10,000 bases of DNA from Theodoxus fluviatilis (Eukaryota > Mollusca > Gastropoda > Cycloneritida > Neritidae): positions 1-10,000 of the forward strand of contig JAWQFJ010012077.1 in NCBI GenBank assembly GCA_034096865.1, given 5' to 3'. Every line of letters starts with the position of its first letter. The stretch's first letter is position 1. Below are positions 8,232-10,000 of the stretch, piece by piece. The notes beneath the pieces were generated by a model. That model saw nothing but the letters and a program-made list of their open reading frames with translations. It was not told the DNA's origin and searched no databases. A program made the translations under genes and the position numbers.

Positions 8232-9560
8232 GTTCACCTGGACCTGGCGCACTGCTTGTGTCTGATGGGCCGCCACCAGGAGGCGCTGGAGCACCTCAAG
8301 GTCGTGGTGGACAGGCGTGATGTATGCCTCAAGCATCTGCCCCAGGGCAAGATCCTCCTCGAGACCCTCGAACACCTCGTCTTTGTCTTCTGCCGCGGAG
8401 GGGACTACTTCAACCTCCTCACCGACGAACTACACCGCCTCATCAAAGAGACCCGTGATGTGGCAGCTGTCCCCGCACTTCACGCTCGTCTGCTTCGCTG
8501 GCAGGGATTTTGGCAGAATGTTGACGCCGTCTCCAGTGGCTCCTCACTCCGCGTCACTTCTGACGTCGAACGTTCTGCTGATGACGTCGATCGATTTGCT
8601 GATCACGTAACGAGTTCCGTCGATGACGAGCCTGCCACGCCGACTCGTGATGACGTGTCCCTTCAAACAGATGACGTCGCTGGTCCTGCCAGTCAGGAGG
8701 CAGGCACATCAAGTGGTGATGACGTGTCCATTCATGCAGGAAACGTCACAGAAATGGCGGAGTTTGTCGCCAGCAACTGCCACGTTTGCCAGGACTGCGA
8801 GCGCTGGGTGCTGGATCCGAAGAAAGCCTGGTTGCGAACTCAGGCTCGTCAGATCAAGCTGGATCGCCTTCGAGACTTTGGGTCGGACACTAAAAACCTT
8901 CCCGAGGAGATAAAAGACGTAATTCCACCTGCCACCCTTCAGGGCACTGATGAGCTGGCTCTCAACCAACCCCTCGCAGATCCCTCCACCAACGTGAAAG
9001 CCGTCCTCACCTCTCTGCTGAATATCTCGTGCTTGTCGGAGTCTCAGGAAGTCACCAAAGGACCGCAGCCTGCCTCCAGCTCTTCCAGGGGAGGCCGCGG
9101 GGGAAGCTCTGGTTTCTGCGATTTGTCTGGCACTTATGGCGTGTCGCTGACTCCACCTGGCAGTGAAGGCCACGATGCCCTTCTTGGCACCCCTTCCCCA
9201 TTCATCATCCCTGAAAGTCCCTTTCTCTTCAGCCGCCCTTGGTTGCCTATGCATTTGGGGGACAGTGAACGCCTCACGGCTCCAGAACCGCCAGCATTTG
9301 TTTCCAGCGTGATGCCCAGCAGTCAGAGCACCAGTCGGGACGGAGTACACCCAGCCAGACGCAGGGAGCCTGTGGAAGATGAAGAACCTCCGTCTCTGAA
9401 GATGCCTTCCCTCCATCTTGCTGACCCCCCAAAACCGAAGAACCGGGACGCGGTGGAGCATGACGAACGCCTGCGCGGATATGACGTCATTTGCTCCGTG
9501 GAGGGATGCTGCTGCTCCATCCGGAACTCGCCCTGCCCCCGCCATGACGACATCACGTGA
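8232..9560 (+). CDS. exon C (terminal) of the TPR-repeat protein: last TPRs and disordered tail
   Basis: The exon has 442 codons and ends in TGA at 9558-9560. Residues 1-32 of the exon (VHLDLAHCLCLMGRHQEALE and on to VVVDRR) complete a TPR, with Ala at positions 8 and 20 and Gly at 15. About 41-83 form a weaker helical pair (LLETLEHLVFVFCRGGDYF). From about 107 on, the sequence is rich in Ser, Pro, Asp and Gly and is probably disordered. The motif Asp-Asp-Val recurs at about 120-170. Cys183, Cys186 and Cys189 (CHVCQDCERW) form a tight Cys cluster, followed by a basic helix-like stretch (KKAWLRTQARQIKLDRLRDF). Near the C-terminus are an acidic-proline patch (PVEDEEPP), a basic PKPKNR, and a Cys-rich end (CSVEGCCCSIRNSPCP). 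No catalytic domain is seen, so an interaction scaffold is likely. I do not recognise the named protein. Confidence 0.85.
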   Translation, partial: VHLDLAHCLCLMGRHQEALEHLKVVVDRRDVCLKHLPQGKILLETLEHLVFVFCRGGDYFNLLTDELHRLIKETRDVAAVPALHARLLRWQGFWQNVDAVSSGSSLRVTSDVERSADDVDRFADHVTSSVDDEPATPTRDDVSLQTDDVAGPASQEAGTSSGDDVSIHAGNVTEMAEFVASNCHVCQDCERWVLDPKKAWLRTQARQIKLDRLRDFGSDTKNLPEEIKDVIPPATLQGTDELALNQPLADPSTNVKAVLTSLLNISCLSESQEVTKGPQPASSSSRGGRGGSSGFCDLSGTYGVSLTPPGSEGHDALLGTPSPFIIPESPFLFSRPWLPMHLGDSERLTAPEPPAFVSSVMPSSQSTSRDGVHPARRREPVEDEEPPSLKMPSLHLADPPKPKNRDAVEHDERLRGYDVICSVEGCCCSIRNSPCPRHDDIT

Positions 9561-9990
9561 TTTCCTGTGCCTTCCTTCGGGAATGATCTTACGTCGTTCA
9601 GCAGTGTGCTGTCCTTTTAAAATGACCAGAAAATAGTTAACGTGCATGGTTCTTCTTTGGAAGACCTACAGTAATAACATGTGGCCCTAGAATTCTCAGA
9701 ATAATATCAGTTGGCTTAAAATGGTACTAGGAACGTTCATGAGCTGAAGCCTGGAGCACCGATAAGTTTCAGCATCCATGTCACCTTTGTGCTTGTTTCA
9801 TGAAGCATACGAAATGGACGGTGGCCCCTTTGAAGCTTTTGGGTCGGAATATCCGCTGAGATAATTTTTTATATGGATTCGTCCAAAATGTGTGTCATTG
9901 CTGTTCAAACCTGATTTGATTATGAACGTTTAAGGAATGAACGCTGTGGTGAACTATTAAAACTGTTCATGTATCGGTGATTTGTTCTGG
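9561..9990 (+). other. 3' untranslated region
   Basis: The sequence after the stop loses coding character and becomes AT-richer. No further acceptor with a continuing frame is seen. The end is inferred from the poly(A) signal at 9956-9961, with cleavage expected at about 9971-9991. Confidence 0.6.
9956..9961 (+). terminator. poly(A) signal ATTAAA
   Basis: ATTAAA is the commonest variant of AATAAA. It is followed after about 17 nt by a GT-rich stretch (GGTGATTTGTTCTGG), as expected downstream of a cleavage site. No canonical AATAAA occurs between the stop codon and this point. Confidence 0.6.
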
Positions 9991-10000
9991 AGAACAGCGT

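Noticed and set aside
8709..9647. 312-codon minus-strand open frame opposite exon C
   Set aside because: It is a shadow of the GC-rich coding exon. The + strand frame has TPR homology, a strong acceptor, phase agreement and a poly(A) signal.

Overview
This window is animal nuclear DNA. It carries the 3' part of one protein-coding gene on the + strand, and most of its length is intron packed with simple and tandem repeats. The evidence for a eukaryote is direct: three exon-like segments with consensus splice sites join in compatible phases into one tetratricopeptide repeat (TPR) protein, and the separating introns hold long microsatellites, two minisatellites and a short inverted-repeat transposon. 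The repeat content resembles marine invertebrate, perhaps molluscan, genomes. That placement is inference, and no species is claimed.

Layout. Positions 1-89 are the end of an upstream intron. Exon A (90-201) codes for TPR helices. Intron 1 (202-4919) holds a (TG)n run, about 2.5 kb of (TGTC)n tetramers mixed with TTGTC pentamers, a 71-bp Z-DNA-prone stretch, a 41-bp minisatellite of exactly 29 in-register monomers (3314-4502), and a possible decayed dispersed repeat. Exon B (4920-5007, or 4902-5007 with an alternative acceptor) completes one TPR. Intron 2 (5008-8231) holds a (TGAA)n tract, a 225-bp MITE-like element (5279-5503), a cytosine-rich quadruplex candidate, a (TC)n tract, a 28-bp minisatellite (6663-6855), and a dense field of (CA), (GA), (GT), (CTGC) and (ATC) repeats. 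Exon C (8232-9560) is the terminal coding exon. It holds the last TPRs and a long, probably disordered tail. A 3' UTR with an ATTAAA signal at 9956-9961 follows.

The spliced product seen here is about 509 residues, and its N-terminus lies upstream of the window. The TPRs have about 41-residue spacing, as in LGN/Pins- or kinesin-light-chain-type repeats, so a protein-protein interaction scaffold is likely. I do not recognise the specific protein. The long apparent reading frames across the simple repeats arise because the repeat units contain no stop codon; they are not genes.

The items most worth a second look are the tandem acceptors at exon B (in frame, but only one keeps TPR geometry), the complementary repeats flanking exon B, the minisatellite made without any length change, the MITE, and a pseudo-exon-like segment feeding into a minisatellite that repeats a splice-donor-like sequence seven times.
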